DNA of 64,000 nt from Poronia punctata (lineage: Eukaryota > Ascomycota > Sordariomycetes > Xylariales > Xylariaceae): contig MU401500.1 of the NCBI GenBank assembly GCA_022579005.1, forward strand, positions 157,835 through 221,834, read 5' to 3'. The stretch's first letter is position 1; every line of letters starts with the position of its first letter. The position numbers and the translations under genes were made by a program. Under the pieces are notes generated by a model. The model did not search any database and was not told where the DNA came from. It saw only the letters and a program-made list of their open reading frames with translations. Shown piece after piece: positions 11,893 to 24,334 of this stretch.

Positions 11893-13118
11893 ATGGCAGA
11901 TAATCCCTCGTCTGGACTTGCACCGTTGTCGGCGCAAAGCTTATTCAATGTCAAAGGGCTAGTGGCTGTTGTCACGGGTGGCGGCACTGGTATGTAATAG
12001 GAGCAAAAGGTTATACGGTCTGCCATATTCTGAAGTGAACTCAAGGAATCGGACTCATGATCACGAAGGCCCTGGTTGCCAATGGCGCCGCGAAAGTGTA
12101 CATTCTCGGCCGGCGGCCGGAGAAGTTACATGAAGCTGCACTGGCTGTTAACGCCGAGGTCGTTGTACCAGTGGCCTGCGACGTAACGTCCGTCGATGCG
12201 CTCAAGGCTGCCGCGGAATTCGTAAAGGCGGACGCCGGCTTCTTGAACCTACTAGTATGTAACTCTGGAATCGGTGGACCATATGGCAGCAGACCCACAC
12301 CCGAGACGACTTTGGACGAGTTCGTTTCAGCAAACTTGGCTGCACCCATCGAAGAATACTCGCAGACCTTTGCCGTCAATGTCAGCGCAGTATGGTATAC
12401 CGTCATGACATTCTTAAAGCTGCTTGACGCTGGCAACACCCGCGCAAATATGGAGCAGAAATCCCAGGTCATTGCTATCAGCTCCATTGGCGGCTTTAAC
12501 AAGATCAACACCGGAGGTTCTGCATGGTGAGTACAGAGTATGAGTTGTTGTTCTACCGAGGTTGGACATGCTAACGTCTCACAGTAAGTGAGGTTCCTCT
12601 TAGTGTCTGTCGCTTCCCGGGTTTGTTCACCGGTCAAGTCGCGCAGAAAGAGAAAGTTGGACCTGTCTGAAGCCTAGTTATGATGCTTACAAACCCTTAG
12701 ATGGACAGAGTAAAGCTGCGTGCACGCACCTCATCAAGCAGCTTAGCGTCACGTTGCCGCAGTGGGATATAAGAGCAAACCTAATCTGCCCAGGCCGTAA
12801 GTGACGTCTCCTCGTAGTCGCAGCTCCTGGCTTAGCTGTGATGTGATCTAAGGTCCCTTAGACTAGGGTGACCGTCCTCGCGTCGTCCTTGCATGACCGC
12901 TGACCTTTTGAACAGTCTATCCGAGCGAAATGTCAGCTCCAATTCTGGAGCGCGCCGGGCCCATCAAAAAGAACCAGGTGCCCCTTGAGCGTGTTGGCGA
13001 TGTTCAGGACATGAGTGGCGCCATCTTATATCTTGCTTCGCGTGCAGGGGCGTATTGCAACGGCACTGTCGTCGTAACGGATGGAGGTCGTCTCACAACC
13101 TTCCCCTCAACCTTTTAA
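11893..13118 (+). CDS. NAD(P)-dependent short-chain dehydrogenase/reductase (internal exon uncertain)
   Basis: Clear exons are 11893-11989, 12046-12526, 12701-12796 and 12916-13118. They give a classical SDR: the cofactor motif TGGGTGIG straddles intron 1, followed by a NAG-like CNSGIGG, the catalytic Ser in AISSIGGFN, and GQSKAACTHLIKQLS then CPGLYPSEM and a DGG end. Exon 2 ends in phase 2 (GCATG) but exon 3 must be read after one base, so a direct join fails. An extra tiny exon is required between 12527 and 12700; TGTCT at 12604-12608 would restore the frame and create the catalytic Tyr in ACVYGQSKAA, giving 293 residues, though its donor GTCGCT is weak. An 8-nt alternative at 12657-12664 also works. 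A frame-breaking lesion is the other possibility. Substrate is unknown. Confidence 0.7.
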
Positions 13119-16100
13119 GTCGCGTGCAGTGCAGTCCCGGCATTGGATCATACCGCAAGACATTCCCGGATAATTAAGTGTGTACGTGTACCTACTCTGG
13201 TCACACCGGATGGTTCGGTTCAAAATAATTAGAGCGGGCCGGCACCAACCGCTGGTTAACGGGTTCCTGACGGACCAAGATTGAAGCACTCTAATCGGAA
13301 TGGTAGTCATTCGGCCTCAATCTTCTCTTTTCTCACCCACGAGACAGGTCTTTCATGTGGTTGTTGCAGGTTGTTGTGTTCGTAATTTATCCTGTTTAGG
13401 TACCTGATGGATGTAATTCTGCTGCGTGTATATTTCACTGGGCTGTTCCAAACGCCTCGCAGTTATCTATGCCGGAACTCTGTTTCAGGGGAGGGCAAAG
13501 CGCTGCGCTTAACGCCTTGAAACAGTCCGAAATGAAGTTCGGAAGGACGGACTCGACCCATACATATCTTATATGAGCATTCTGCCATGTGGCGATGACC
13601 ATGGTTCATTGTAGACCGTGCGCTGCTACCATTACAACTGTAGGCACATAGGCACTACCTACTTTAGTCGTTGAAGCTGAACATGGTCATATCTTGAGGT
13701 TTTGGCCGCTACACCACACTATTAGGGGCGAGAAACGTAATTGCCAGCTAATTAGCAGTGATACCAATGACTCGCTGAGCAGCCAGGGAATTGACGAGAG
13801 TTGACCCCAGTAGGTGTCAACCAAGAGGCGCAAAAAATGTACTGAGTACACTGTAGAGATAGGTACGCGGCACGCCCCCATGCCTTGGCACTGTCGGATC
13901 CGGGTCCTTGGACCTGCCGGTCACACATTCCTGCTATTGCGTCTAACTCCGTTTGCAGAACATGTAGGTTAAGGTTAGATCAAACTATTTTAGGATTATA
14001 CACGTACAAAAATGTCAAGATTGAGTGGCCAAAGTAAAACACATATCTGCCAAACAACAGCTACTTAAGGTAAAACAGCGTGCACCTAACGTACAAAAAG
14101 TGCATCTGGCGGAGAAGGTTGCCATATGGAAGCTGTTGTTCATTCTGACGTCACTTGGCTTGGCGCGTCTCTCTGTTGAACAATTGGCGTCATTCTCCTG
14201 CCAGTCCAGCTCATTTAGAGCACCTGTGAGGTGCGGGCTACCGATACACCTCTCATTAACATAAGCGGTGTCGCGAACTCGCAACCTGCTGGTTATCCCC
14301 AATAATTACAGATATATTGGAGCCCTCCGTAATTCCTTAGTAACTGGGTCGAAATACTAAGCTCGAGTCAGTCCACCTACTTAAATGCTAGACGTGGATA
14401 ATGGAGCAATTTCCAACGCGTTATACTCCACGCTTATAACCGGTCAGATCCCGGTTACCCCGCAATGTTAAGCTGGCATAGCTTTACTTATATTTACGAA
14501 ACCATATCCTTCCACGGTCACCCTGCCTAGGCCTGCCACAGGGCCAGATGTCGAGTTGGAGAATGCACGTAGGAAAGCTTCCTACTGTAGGACAATGCAT
14601 GCCGAGACGCGGACTCACACAGTACCCCAGTCTTGTCATGCATTTGACCCCAGTTTCCGATTAGCCTGGACATCAACAATGCTGCCCAGATCCACTGAAT
14701 CAGTAGTGAATTAGGGAGATTCTACTGCTCGTATTAAGTGTATCTAATAGCAAACAAGATAGGTAGGTCAACCTTCTGTTTCTCCTGTTTCCCATAAACT
14801 ATTTTGGTGAGTGGGATACGTGTATGATGTATACCTACCATCGTCGGATCCCACTATTAATACAGAATTCGACCCAACAATCCTTGTCACGGTTTCAAGC
14901 AACAACGGTTAACCTGCCAGTCCTAAAACCACCGCCTAGATAAAGCCACATCGACACCACCTTCATAGTGTAGGTCCTAGGATGCATGGTACCTGAGGTA
15001 GTATACTGTACACATACTCTATTGATTGATGGTTGCGTTGGCAAGTACTGATTCGTGTGGGAAGGTGTCTCCTTACGAGGTAGTCTTACCTACTCGTATG
15101 AACCTGGTACGTGTAGAAGCAGCGATCAGCCGTTCAAGGCCAAGATACACGTACATGCCACTACCTTTCTTGCTAACCCCGCATTGTCGATTGTCGCCAT
15201 CTTGTAAGTGATCACCGACGATGGGCGATTAGATACCTCAAAACTACATCATTTTGTAGCTCGGCGCATCGATCATTACACCAACACCCTACATGGTACC
15301 ATATCTTGCGTAGTTGCTCTTGTACGTCGGTTACGGCACGGCCTAGACGGTAGGCCATAATGTTCAAATAGCAGGCACAAGGGGCAAAGGTCGGAGGTTT
15401 TCAAGGCTCCCATGTCCCTACCTAACACCTATTATGATAGCATAGCCTGGGATACATGTATTCAGAAGACGAGGGCTTGGAGTCATTGTTTTGAGCATAC
15501 CTACCTACTGTGTATTGTACTCCTGTCGAGTTGGAGACTTTTTATAGCTCCTAATCCCAAGGAAGTCGCCTCGGGTCTTCCCCTGATCTCCTCCTTCTTT
15601 CCCCTCTCCTCGTTGTCGCAGTCCTTTGCCGCCTGCGTCATTACGATCTCGACCATCAACTATCTCGTTATCATATTAGAAAACCTCAAGCAGAACGCCA
15701 GGCACGTTGATCATTTATTGTCCCATACGGCTTCTTTGGGCTCAACAACACACCTTTATCTAAATTTATACAGCAGCAACGTGGGCAACCGAACCGCTTT
15801 TGATTGTTGGCCAACCAAGCTAATCATTCTACGTACTTCCCCTCCCTTTCTATTCCGCCAAGGTCTTTTGCCGGGAAGGAGTCCTTCATCTTGTCGAATC
15901 GGCTTATCGTCCTGCCCTATGTGCTCTGCCACCTAGCAACCTATTATATCGCCGAGTGTCGTGTGCCTCGTTGCTTCTTTCATCATCGCCATCTTGTTCT
16001 GTGTATCGTGCCACCCTCTTCCTCGCAAGCGACCAGATATATCCGGTTTTTATAACCTTGAAGCAATCTCGCCGGCAATAACATCACGACCGGCCGTACG

Positions 16101-16786
16101 TGATACCGCTCGGGCCCCTATTTTTGAGTCCTACACGCCGATACCTATACGAAGAGACTATCTAGAAGAGGTTGGTCCAAAGTCTTCTCTACTCTACTCC
16201 GAAAGGATCTCCATTTCATTATTTATTGACCCGTATTTGTCTTTATCTTTTTGATATAACCATGTCGTTGCCTTAACTCTATTGACTCCACTCATATGAG
16301 ACATGCCGTGCCTCAGTCCACATCTCCCCTTTAAAGTTCATGTGGAGCAACACGCGGTCGGGGTCCTAGACTCTAGTGCGAGTCTCTACAGTAGCTCTCC
16401 CTGTCTTTCCCGAAATAAAGTCCCACCCCTCTCAAACCTCCGTGATAGCGTCAACACATAGCCGATCGTGCGTATCCAATTGGCCTATACAGAGTCGGCT
16501 GTTCGCCCGAGAGGACGTTTGCCGTCTCCGTAGGGCCGGTTGTGGATGTTGAACGGGCAATCACCAATGACACTCCAAGGGAGTTTGTCAACCGCCCAAG
16601 TTGGAGCTGGCCTCACTTTTCGGGTATCTAGACGCATTGCTCGACACACTGGAGTCTTAGTAACCAGCTATTAATATGTCCTCCAGCGCTGCCTTCAGTT
16701 TCTGCTACCCTTGGCTTTACTAGTTGTTGGTTGAGTCGGCCGCTGTACTCACTTGGACAACTAGCTAAACGCCGTCGTTGATTATT
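13119..16786. other. Gene-poor region of about 3.7 kb
   Basis: I find no protein with recognisable motifs, no tRNA and no transposon ends. TAGGTA/TACCTA words are frequent. From about 15.4 to 16.3 kb the plus strand is pyrimidine-rich with open frames of up to 174 codons that lack conserved features; this part may be a long leader or a non-coding transcript upstream of the carrier gene. Confidence 0.5.
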
Positions 16787-17870
16787 ATGAGTTCTGGGAC
16801 TATTAAACAAGCCGCCGAAGCCGCGCGCTCCAAGACCTCCAGCATGAATAAGCAAAGCACCGAGTCCATAACGGCCGTGGAGAACGACTTCCTTCACTCG
16901 CCTTTCATGAGAGCCGCTTTACCGTTCATCAATGGCGGCATATCGGGCATGGTTGCCACGTCGGTGATTCAACCTGTCGACATGGTCAAAGTCAGACTCC
17001 AGCTGGCTGGAGAAGGAATAGCTACTGGACCAAAGCCGACTCCTATAACTATAACTCGTGAGATCCTTGCTCAGGGCAAGGTGCTCGATCTCTATACTGG
17101 CATCTCAGCCGGTCTTTTACGCCAGGGGGTCTACACCACGGCCCGTCTCGGGTTCTTCGACACTTTTATGAAGGCCTTGACTATACGCGCCAGGGAGAAA
17201 GGCGCGCAAATCGGATTTGCAGAACGTGCAACTGCCGGTCTTGCGGCCGGTGGGCTGGCAGCATTCATTGGAAACCCAGCCGATCTCGCGCTCGTCCGTA
17301 TGCAGTCGGATGGTCTCAAGGCCCTAGCAGAGCGCAAGAATTACAAGTCGGTTGTCGACGCACTCGCGCACATTGTCAAGTCGGAAGGTATTACGGGCTT
17401 ATGGGCCGGTGCTACCCCGACAGTCGTCCGGGCCATGTCACTCAACCTTGGCCAGCTGGCGTTCTTCTCGGAGGCGAAAGCACAGCTCAAGACACGTACC
17501 GCATTGTCTCCCCATACCCAGACCCTGACGGCAAGTGCTATTGCCGGGTTTTTTGCCAGCTTCCTCAGCCTGCCTTTTGATTTCGTCAAGACGAGGCTAC
17601 AGAAGCAACAACGTGGACCTGACGGGCAACTACCGTACAAGAGCATGACGGACTGTTTCGCCAAGGTTACTAAGCAGGAAGGCATACTGCGATTCTATCG
17701 AGGATTCGGAACGTACTATGTGCGAATTGCACCACATGCGTAAGTGAAGCATTGCCCTGTCACAATCAGTCAGTCTTCTTTGGTTGAAATGGCTTGATAA
17801 TACTAATCCTTTTAATTGCAGCATGGTAACACTTATTGTGGTGGATTATCTTGGCTTCCTGACTAGATGA
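16787..17870 (+). CDS. Mitochondrial carrier, 2-oxoglutarate/malate (SLC25A11) type
   Basis: Two exons (16787-17739 and 17822-17870) encode 333 residues, with a GTAAGT...TTGCAG intron close to the 3' end. The three carrier signatures are present as PVDMVKVRLQL, PADLALVRMQ and PFDFVKTRLQKQ. The Ala-Asp-Leu-Ala-Leu-Val-Arg form of the second repeat, together with GISAGLLRQGVYTTARLGFF and RAMSLNLGQLAFFSEAK, matches the oxoglutarate/malate carrier group of the inner membrane. An N-terminal extension of about 45 residues precedes the first membrane helix, more than usual; an inner Met near residue 20 could also serve as start. Family firm, exact substrate by homology. Confidence 0.9.
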
Positions 17871-18237
17871 AGAGCTGGTTTTTATTTTGTCCCATCACTA
17901 CCCCAGAATGCTTTTGGAATCAGCTCGGTGTTGGAGGATATCTTTTCATGTTTTTAGGCGTCTCTCTTTCCCGACCGGGCCACTACCAAGACGACCGAAT
18001 TGTCCTACCTATAATGGCACCCGGTCGAAGATACACTTCGTAGTGGGAATGAACGATCATGTAAATAACGTATGCACATCATTCATTACTCTTAATATTC
18101 TACGATTCGCATTAGTCCCCTTAGCTTTCTAGTAATTGTGATAAACTGACAAGTGTCGTAAAATGTAACCCGCAAATCTCGGTCCGAAAACACGTGCGGG
18201 ACTAATAAGTAGGTATCTGGTTCGATGACCATTTCTT
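17871..18237. other. Convergent intergenic region
   Basis: This short 3' flank lies between the carrier and the methyltransferase-like gene. Nothing else is seen. Confidence 0.5.
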
Positions 18238-18605
18238 CTAGGCCTTGGCTTGCCCAGTACTGCTTTGTTTAAAGCATAAAACCCAGTTCAGATAGCCGCA
18301 AGGCCAGAGGAAATTCTCCGAACCACTACGCACCACCCAATCCCCCGTATCTTTTGCGCCACACGTGCGCAATAGCACCTCGACCTCGTCGGCAGTACGG
18401 GTGCGCAGGCTAGAGATCAGCCCGTCGAACACAAGTACGAATGGCACGATGGGTACCACATATACAAAGAAGAGGATCTGGGGCGACCACCAGTACAGCA
18501 GAGGAGCGATCAGGAAGATGAACATGCCGAATGCCATGCAGGAAAAGAAGGACGATATATTTCGGGATTGGAGTTCGAAAATGCTAAACTTCTTGTTAGT
18601 CTCTC

Positions 18606-18639
<34 letters not shown>

Positions 18640-19580
18640 GAAAGTAAAAGCGGGATAAGGGGGTAGAACTAACGCGAAGCCATCACTCGTTTCGACGGTA
18701 TCTCTCAATATCGCCCTCGCCAATTTGTCGTCGAAATGGTGGAATGCGAGATTAAACAACCGGAACACTCCCTTTCCGTTTCTGGTACTTGTCAGGAGAT
18801 CTTTCGGGGCGGCGGCGGCATCTACGGGGTCCGAGACATATGTCAGGTTTGCGCTGTTTTTCGCGGCCTTTTCCCAGCTCTCGACGTGTGGGTGGAGATC
18901 TGTGAGGATGAATTTGACGGTTTCCTGCGTTTGGGTTTGGGGTTGGATTGGAGGTGTTGTTTTCCCGTTTGTTGAAGTAGTGGTGGAGGAGTCTGGATCT
19001 GCGACTTCGGCGTAGCTCGGCTTGTTATTATTTTTGCTGCTGCCGGAAGTGGTTGAGGTTGAGGTTGAGGTCGAGGTTGAGCTGAGTTGCCGGTTGAGCG
19101 CCCGCTCTATTTCTGGCGTTGGACCACCTGCGCCCGCGCAGAAGTCAATGTATGTGTATGCTGATACGGAGTCGTCGAGCTCGCGACGGAGGATGTTGGC
19201 TGCGAGGGTTGCGGGACTGCATGGTTGGAGGATGGGGACGCAGGTTGTCCATGCGTGGGTTAGGCCTGTTTGGATGTATGCGCGGAGGAAGGGCGGGAAC
19301 CTGTGGGGAAAAAAGGATACCGGGTTAGATTCTGTCCATTGGGTCTTTTTTGCAGCAGCTTCGTTCTATTTGAGTTTTTTTTTATGTCATGGGCTGGATC
19401 TCCTCGTCCGGCGCTTTGTTACACGTCTTATATTGGGGTGATTAGGGAGCTCGGAGTTGGCCAATGATCTTGGGTTGCTTATGTCTTCTTCTTTTTTTTT
19501 GGTTCGAATTGGGGGAAATATGCATACCATGGTTGATCAGCGATCTCGAACAGATGGAGTCGAGGAATCAACGGCGCCAT
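18238..19580 (-). CDS. Methyltransferase-like fungal protein with C-terminal membrane segments
   Basis: Three exons (19580-19528, 19300-18674, 18583-18238) encode 341 residues. The start MAPLIPRLHLFEIADQPWF is followed by YIDFCAGAGGPTPEIE at about residue 70, which looks like the glycine-rich SAM-binding loop of class I methyltransferases. FILTDLHPHVESW fits the acidic residue after the second strand, and FRLFNLAFHHFDD the motif near the catalytic pocket. A Thr/Ser-rich low-complexity linker separates the first two. After the Rossmann-like part come two hydrophobic stretches (about residues 245-265 and 270-290), so the protein is probably membrane-anchored. Intron 2 carries a TG/TA microsatellite. 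It belongs to a conserved but uncharacterised fungal family as far as I can tell; methyltransferase activity is inferred from the motifs. Confidence 0.78.
18606..18636. repeat. (TG)n/(TA)n microsatellite within an intron
   Basis: A TG run grades into TATATATA. It lies inside intron 2 of the methyltransferase-like gene and reads as CA repeats on the coding strand. Confidence 0.9.
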
Positions 19581-20216
19581 TGTTTTTGGGAATGACGGAT
19601 TTAATATCGTGTTATGTGGTCGTTGTAAGGATGTAGCAAGGCTTCAAAGGGTTTCCCCCTTTTCTTTCTATTGGAATCGAAAGGTTATACAGATCTGGAA
19701 CCAAACGAGAGAAATAATCAAGCCACAACATCAACTCGTGCCGAGGGAAGCTTTTCATAGAGTAGGTACCTGATGATGAGTGCATGATGCAGGATCCAAA
19801 AACATGGACACTACGTCACTAGGTACAGACTGGAGGTAGGGGCCCCACTCAAGATACCCACCAGGCGCGTTGATCTAGGCTTAAAGAGGATAGGTATGGA
19901 TCGGGTCGTGAACGTCACATATATTTCAGTAGGTATTTCAGATGGTGCGAGGTTAGGTTACATGTGACTTGCCCCCTTCAAAAGATGAACAAGAGACATA
20001 ACCTCCAGTTGAAGAATGCCTATTGGTCGCGACCACTTTGTTGTTCAGCCACGATGAAGAACCAGCTGTTGCCATGGTTTCAACCTGTAAATTCAACTTC
20101 CTCTCCCTAACTAATTCCTAGTGTATCTTTTTGTGTAAAGTCGGTTTTGTGAAGCTCAGATCTTGTTTGCGCATTTTACACCTCGATAAATACGGCCTTT
20201 CGAGAAAGGTGAGATT
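19581..20216. other. Divergent promoter region
   Basis: This interval separates the methyltransferase-like gene (-) from the first P450 gene (+). No coding or RNA feature is seen. Confidence 0.5.
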
Positions 20217-21922
20217 ATGGGGATCCTTGCAAACGGGCCGGGTCTGTGGTTCCTGGGAGCGATAGGTGTATTCCTAATCTATCAGTTCGTCTTCCGATCA
20301 CCAAGGATACGGCGAAATGGAGTCCCTCTAAGGTATGTATATTTTGGGATTTTAAACCAAAACCTATGAAGATTGCGGACGGCCTAATCTTTACGTATCA
20401 CGACAGGAAACCACCAAACACGCTCCCTCTAGTCGGAAATGGCCTGCTCTTCTTACAAGACCGGCAGAAGCTGTTCTCGTGGTTCGTGAAATGCGAGCGC
20501 ATGTTTGGCCGCGAGACATTTCAAATCAAAGTCCCTACTCTACACCCGGGCATCGTCATCAACGACCCGGAGAATCTGGACTACGTCTTCAAGAATGAGG
20601 GCATGTTCTCCAAGGGCGACTTCGTCAGGAAGCGCTCGTGGGACTTATTTGGCGACGGCATCATCAATGCCGATGGCGAGTTATGGAAGGCTCAGAGGAA
20701 GGCCGGCCTCCATTTTCTCAACGTGCCCAACCTCCGCGTCTTGACGGACATTGCGCTTCCCAAGTATCTGAGTCGTAGCGTTGATTATCTGAAGGCCCGG
20801 GCTAAAGAAGGCGGGGCTGTCGATTTGCAGTTCGTGTTCCACGAGGTCACTAGTTTGTTGATGGGCAAGATGGCTTATGATATGGAAATGCACGCCGACG
20901 ACGACTTTACCACGGCGTTTGAACACGCGTCCGGCGTCGTCACGGAGCGGTTTCAGAATCCTCTATGGTTCGTAACCGAGCTTGTCACAGGGGCCAGGTT
21001 CAGAAAGTCGGTGGCTATCGTGCGCAAATTCGGCATGGCTATTGTGAATAATGCCGTGCAAGAGGATTCAAAGCAGACCTCGCCCCTCCCCGAAGACGAC
21101 GACGACGACGACGACGACAATGCGGACCAAGACGAGCTGAGCGAGGTATCCGGCAGCTTGATCCAGTCCTTGCTCGAGGCGTTGGGCGCGCAGCACAAAC
21201 TGGTTGCAGACGCGGCCCTCACGTACCTGACGGCAGGAAGGGACACGACGGCGCAGGCGCTAACTTGGTGTCTTTACCTTCTCATGCAGAATAGATCGGC
21301 CATGGATAAAGTCAGACAAGAGGCACAAGTCCTATTACAGGACGCGGACACTTCGACCGCCGTCTTCGCCCCCGCATCTATGCCGTATACGATGGCTGTC
21401 TTCTACGAGACCGTCCGCCTGTATCCTCCCATCCCCTTCGAGATTAGGCAATGCGAACAAGCGACTACATTACCTGATGGGACATTTCTCCCGGAGAAAG
21501 CGATTGTTGTCTGGAGTCTATGGGCGATGAACCGGTCCAGAATCACGTGGGGCGAAGACGCCGATGTTTTCCGGCCTGAAAGATGGCTTACTGAAGATGG
21601 AAAGCTTACTGCGAAGAGCGCTTCAGAGTTTCCTGTATTTTGTAAGTCTTCTTTCTACCTCCCCCTCCCTTCCTTCCTGGCCTCTTTCCAAGCAATCGAC
21701 ATTCTTATGTACTAACTATTATGGCTTTACGAAGACGGAGGCTCCCGAACATGTCTCGGTAAACGCATGGCCGAGATCATCGCGACCCAAGTCGTAGCGA
21801 CTGTGGCCCTATCATTTGATTTCAAGCCGGCGTACGAGGGCGAGCGTGTGAGCAAGATTAGCCTTACACTTCCTATGAAAGGTGGTCTTCCTTGTTACGT
21901 ATATGATAGAGATGAGAAATAG
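20217..21922 (+). CDS. Cytochrome P450 monooxygenase (CYP52/CYP86-clan-like)
   Basis: Three exons (20217-20332, 20407-21641, 21735-21922) encode 512 residues. A membrane anchor (WFLGAIGVFLIYQFVF) and the PPNTLPLVGN hinge lie at the N-terminus. The I-helix motif AGRDTTAQ, the K-helix ETVRLYPP and the meander FRPERW are present. The haem loop is completed across intron 2 as FYGGSRTCLGKRMAEI, with the Cys ligand intact. The AGRDTTAQ form and the extended region before it recall alkane and fatty-acid hydroxylases of the CYP52/CYP86 clan, so endoplasmic-reticulum fatty-acid oxidation is plausible. A run of eight or more Asp coded by GAC repeats sits before the I-helix, an acidic insert I would not expect in the fold. 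The ATG at 20217 is chosen because it supplies the anchor. Confidence 0.88.
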
Positions 21923-22266
21923 AAGAATAATTAATGAATATTTGCCCTCATTTGCTTCGCAGGATTCAATTCTCCGTTAAATAATCTTAAGTTTGCCAAG
22001 AAATCACCACTTTTTCAAACATGAAGAAACAGACAGACGACGGGTGTGAGTGACACTGGCTGTTCGACATCGACATACACATGAGACAAAAGTTTATATA
22101 TGTGTAATTGAAGAAGTGCAGTTGTAAACTTTTCCACTCTATTATTATTGGTGTACATCTATCTATCTCTTACATCAACAACCAGTCGTCAGTCGCTTTT
22201 ATACGCTTTCGATGCACAACCTCACCCCCCTCCCCCTCCTTTTCACAGTGGCGTGTTTCTTTAAGC
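21923..22266. other. Convergent intergenic region
   Basis: This is the 3' flank shared by the P450 and SQR genes. No further feature is seen. Confidence 0.5.
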
Positions 22267-23898
22267 TCATTCTTGACTATCAGGCCGAATAAAGTGATTT
22301 GGACCATACCAAGTACCGTTAACAAAGTGATTCCAGTAGACGTAAGGGAAGACATGTTTCTTCAGGTAATAGAATGCCGCTCTGGGTGTCTCCTGACCGC
22401 CAAAGATGCCGTCAAAAGTCTCTTTCGGCACGCCACCGTACTTGAACTCGCAGAGCATGAGCTCGTTGTGTCCGGTCAGGAGGGGACAGCTTGCGTAGCC
22501 GTCGTATACCTGAGGATTAGGATAGGTCAATATAAAAGTTTTGTTTTGTCTATCTCTGGGGAGGGGTGTGCTCTGGGTTGAAACTTACGGCCTTTGGCTG
22601 CTTTCCCGCAATGGTAGCCAGGAGGTTATCGATCATGACTGGGACTTGCGCCGTAATGGCAGCAGCCGTCTTGCTGTTGGGTAAACTGCTGGCGTCGCCG
22701 ACGGAGAAGATGTTCTTGAACTTGTTGTGTTGGGTAGTTGATTTGTCGACATCAACCCAACCGGCCGAGTCAGCTGTAAGAAGAAAAAGAAAAAGGGTTG
22801 TTAGCCATGCGAACGACGGAACATGTGAAAGGGCACTTTACCGATTTTCGATTTAGCTACCCAATCCCAGGGTTTCTGAGGAGGCACTACATGTAAGAGG
22901 CCAAACTCTCTCTCTACAGTAGCTCCCTCGGCACCTTGGGCGAGATTCTTGAAAGTCGCGACTTTTTTCTTGCCGTCTACGGCGATGAGGTTATGCTGGA
23001 ATAGACCTTCCACGTTGCGTTCTTTCCGGAGGTTTTCCAAAGCTTGAGAGTACTTTGGAACAGCGAACATGCCTTGCAACACCAAGTCAATATGTTGCTG
23101 CCAAAACAAAAGCGGCGCGGTGCGGGTGCGGGTGCGTGAGTCTTACCCGCAGCACCTGTTGCAAAGGTGATGTCGATATCATCGCGGACACCATCCCGCT
23201 TCCATTGCGAGAGCGCCATCCACATGATCTTCTGGGGTGCACCAGCACATTTGATGACACCCGCAGGCTGGGTGAAAATGGCGGGACCTTTCTTGAAAGC
23301 CTGGATGTCACTCCAGACCTTTTCCGCAGTCTTTTCGGAGTAGATGGAAGACACATGGCTAGTCGGGTCCTGGAGGGCTTCCTGAAGACCGGATACACCG
23401 GCGAAATTGGTCTCCAGACCTGGCGCGACAATTAAGTAGTCGTAAGAGACGTCGACGCCCTCGGCCGTCTTGACGGCATTATTCTCCGGGTCAAAGGTGG
23501 AAACCCGCAAGGGGTAATGCTTGACACCCTCCGGGATGATATGAGAAAGGGGTCTCTGGACCTCACTCAGAGACTTGAGGCCTGAACCGACAAGTGTCCA
23601 GCCGGGCTAATAAATATATGACGAGTCAAAAAAGACGGCTCGAGGACGTCAGATGGGCAGGAACGTGACACGTTACCTGGTAATGATGTGTTCGGGCCGG
23701 GTCCAGAATGGCAATGTCCTTCTTCTCGAGTCCTAGAGAGCGCTGCAGCTGCGCAGCCGCAGAGATGCCAGCCGATCCGGCTCCGACGATGACCACATGG
23801 TGGTGCGGTTTTCCCGGTATGGCCGTCGCAAATGTCCTGGCAAGCGCTGCTTTGGCCGGGACTCGAGCCAAGGGCCGTAAAGCAGGGATGGCAACCAT
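22267..23898 (-). CDS. Mitochondrial sulfide:quinone oxidoreductase (Hmt2/SQRDL type)
   Basis: Five exons (23898-23677, 23606-23147, 23072-22842, 22773-22589, 22509-22267) encode 446 residues. The first 35 residues are basic and hydroxyl-rich, like a mitochondrial presequence, and end before HHHVVIVGAGSAGISAA, the FAD-binding dinucleotide fold. HHYQPGWTLVGSG, formed across intron 1, and YDYLIVAPGLE are typical of this flavoprotein family. IKCAGAPQKIMWM supplies a conserved Cys, and FSVGDASSLPNSKTAAAI is the second FAD contact. The end (VYWNHFVNGTWYGPNHFIRP) matches eukaryotic SQR. The enzyme oxidises sulfide and passes electrons to ubiquinone on the inner membrane. The ATG at 23898 is the first Met in frame with the presequence; upstream codons lack an ATG. 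Identification is strong. Confidence 0.92.
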
Positions 23899-24334
23899 CT
23901 TGCCCAAAAATAGCAAGACTATAATAAAGCGCTTTATTCTGCTCTTGGACAAGCGGCTCAAACTTGATTATCTCCCCTTTTCGAATAGGACTCTTTGAAG
24001 TTTGAGTAAATTCGACCCTGGCGGAAAAATGTACACGTGAATATAGGAAAAGAATGACGGTAGAGAACGACAATACGTAGAAATTCAACGCTTAACTGGC
24101 TCCAACTTCATTCAAAAATTTCAAACTCTATAGCTCCATGACGCCTGCCATGTTTGCTGGACTAGTGTCGTAGCAAATGCCCAACCAATCACGTGAATTG
24201 CATAACCAACGTGATCCCCGCCAGCCGTTTGAAAATGCTTCTTCGAATCTCCAGGGTTGAATGCTCAGAGACGCCCCCAAAAGTGAGAGAATAGCAAGAG
24301 CAAAAGACAAAAAGGAGGATGCACTCCGCCTATA

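Noticed and set aside
12041..12637. 198-codon minus-strand frame over the SDR gene
   Set aside because: The plus strand carries clear SDR motifs; the antisense frame has none and runs through intron DNA.
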